63,075 nt of DNA, taken from positions 4,279,954-4,343,028 of the forward strand of contig NC_090620.1 in assembly GCF_004359215.1 (NCBI RefSeq). The letters are read 5' to 3'. The notes under the pieces are model-generated. The model saw nothing but the letters and a program-made list of their open reading frames with translations, had not been told where the DNA came from and did no database searches. The position numbers and the translations under genes were made by a program. Of this stretch, positions 61,780 to 63,075 are shown piece after piece (position 1 is the first letter of the stretch; the number at the start of each line of letters is the position of its first letter). This DNA is from Bremia lactucae. Lineage: Eukaryota > Oomycota > Peronosporomycetes > Peronosporales > Peronosporaceae.

Positions 61780-63075
61780 CGCTGCTAGTTCACTCAATCA
61801 CTCTAGCGACCTGTATTCACATACATGGCGCCAAAGATGCCATCGAAAAGGGGCCACGTTGGTGGGTCGTTTGCGAAGAGGCCTACTTAACCTCGCACTA
61901 ATCGCACGCCCCGCGTGAACACGCCGGCAGCATCTAATGCCTTAGTCGAAACGCCGACAGCTACTGCTGCTGTCGCGTTAACTGGGCTCAAGGATCCATC
62001 TCTCTTTAATAGTGAGATGCTGATCCGTCGCTCATTGTCCACGATAATGAGTCGACACCGTTGCCGTCACCTCATAGTAGTGATGCGGACAGCGAGCTCA
62101 TGAGGAAGGATGATGGCGCATTATTGCCCATCCAAACTTCTCTCATGGCTCACAACATGGAGACAGCATCATTTACGAATGCTGTCCCGTCGTCTGCGCT
62201 GGAAAGCGCAGCGACAGGTAATGAGAGCGCTGCCCATAAAGGCACAGCCGCTTCTCCGTGGGTATAACCACAACGCCTTATGCTCAGACCATAATCCATA
62301 ATGGTTCTGACATAGAGGATTCGGAGCCTAAAGCTCCGCCGACGACACGTGAACGTGCTCAGTCGGTGTCACAAGCCAGTCGTTTAGAACGTGGCTATGT
62401 GACGGGTGGCATTCCAAAGATGCCCCCTCCATCTAAATGGCCTCGTTTAAACGGGCCAAGAGCGTCGCTCCTAGAGCGCGCTTTTGTAGACGTACATAAT
62501 TATTATGGCGTCTTTAAATCATAGGGGGCTCAAGGAAAATCGCTTGGGCGTAGGCGTATTTTCCCGATCCCGGTCGTGTTGCGTTCAAATGAAACGCCCG
62601 ACCAATACGAGGCGGAATTTCTGCGCCGCATTCAACAACATTCCGATTTGATGAAACAGCGGTCGCAGCGAATTAATTTCGCCCGTTTACGTGTGAAAGA
62701 AATCATGGGCGGTACTGTATCCCCTGTTTCTTCTCACAACGCTACTTCTGCTAGTCCATTTGAGACTAGCGAAGATGCCTCAGTTGGTGCTTCTTTTCAT
62801 AGGCAGCAATCAAGCCGGGCACATCAGTACGTAGGGTATCTATCGGTTCCCAAGAGTCAAAACTCTTCGGGTAACCTTTCCATTGGACGAGGATCAGATA
62901 CCCTTGCCTCACGGAGCGGTGGGCAAGCAACCTTCCAACAAGGAAGCGTTGATTCCCACCCGCATCCATCAGTGCAGGTGGCGCCCGATAGGAGTGGCGA
63001 TCTCGCCCACCTACTCGCGGCTGCCTTACCGTCGTCCGTTCAGTCGGATGCGTTAAACGCTGCTGACGACGTATT
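61780..63075 (+). pseudogene. Antisense ORF of family B (aORF-B), running off the window
   Basis: Plus-strand pieces: NTPAASNALVETPTATAAVA, HSSDADSELMRKDDGALLP, then from 62258 to the window end a single frame with one in-frame TAG (62522): HNGSDIEDSEPKAPPTTRER, PPPSKWPRLNGPRASLLERA, IPVVLRSNETPDQYEAEFL, INFARLRVKEIMGG, then a Ser/Gln-rich part. The motif IPVVLRSNET is shared with aORF-C. The last 310 bases overlap the chromodomain coding region on the other strand (62969-62766) and both frames stay open. Function unknown. Confidence 0.65.
62766..62969 (-). pseudogene. Family B chromodomain, end of pol (B3)
   Basis: NQRFLVGRLLAHRSVRQGYL, ILVQWKGYPKSFDSWEPIDT, VPGLIAAYEKKH: a complete chromodomain with the aromatic W and the DSWEP turn, ending at a stop at 62766. 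The rest of pol would lie beyond the window. It confirms that pol of B3 is on the minus strand. Confidence 0.85.

Overview
The window looks like a repeat-dense stretch of an oomycete nuclear genome, most likely Peronosporales (Phytophthora or downy mildew type). The signs are short GT-AG introns (49-82 bp), an initiator plus flanking promoter element of oomycete type in front of NMD3, and Ty3/gypsy chromodomain elements of the kind that fill oomycete genomes. There are three 100-base assembly gaps (41350, 46368, 53085) and a single N at 56551.

Host genes sit in two small islands. The first (14.4-20.9 kb) holds a PYM/WIBG exon-junction-complex disassembly factor (-), a two-HMG-box chromatin protein (+), the RNA polymerase III subunit RPC4 (-) and a TLC-domain ceramide synthase (-), with a short Hsp70-like relic between PYM and HMG. 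The second (50.4-52.8 kb) holds the 60S export adaptor NMD3 (+) convergent with a PRCC-like protein (-). A last exon of an unidentified gene (56.3-56.5 kb, -) and a decayed sugar transporter (58.5-59.3 kb, -) are further host remnants.

Most of the rest is LTR retrotransposon. I separate the elements by LTR and protein into families A, B, C and D, plus an isolated gag (E). Family A forms a tandem array LTR-internal-LTR (1.9-13.9 kb, -) in which two internal regions share the middle LTR, and lies again at 37.9-41.3, 42.9-43.4 and 56.6-57.9 kb. Family B lies at 46.5-50.1, 53.2-56.1 and 61.4-63.1 kb. Family C has a decayed copy (21.9-27.3 kb) and a nearly complete copy (27.9-35.6 kb). LTR D is at 59.7-60.3 kb. 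A MULE transposase (35.7-37.3 kb), a hAT transposase (43.4-45.3 kb), a tRNA-derived SINE-like insert and two ends of an unidentified iteron-bearing repeat are nested among them.

The most interesting signal is shared by the retrotransposon families: between the end of pol and the polypurine tract of the 3' LTR there is an additional ORF on the strand opposite to pol (families A, B, C; a small one next to LTR D). In C it is a 261-codon ORF ending 25 bp from the pol stop. In A and B it overlaps the chromodomain-coding end of pol on the opposite strand. Two family A copies differ in this ORF mainly at synonymous sites, and the B and C ORFs share a ten-residue motif, so these look like real antisense genes forming a convergent (ambisense) element architecture.
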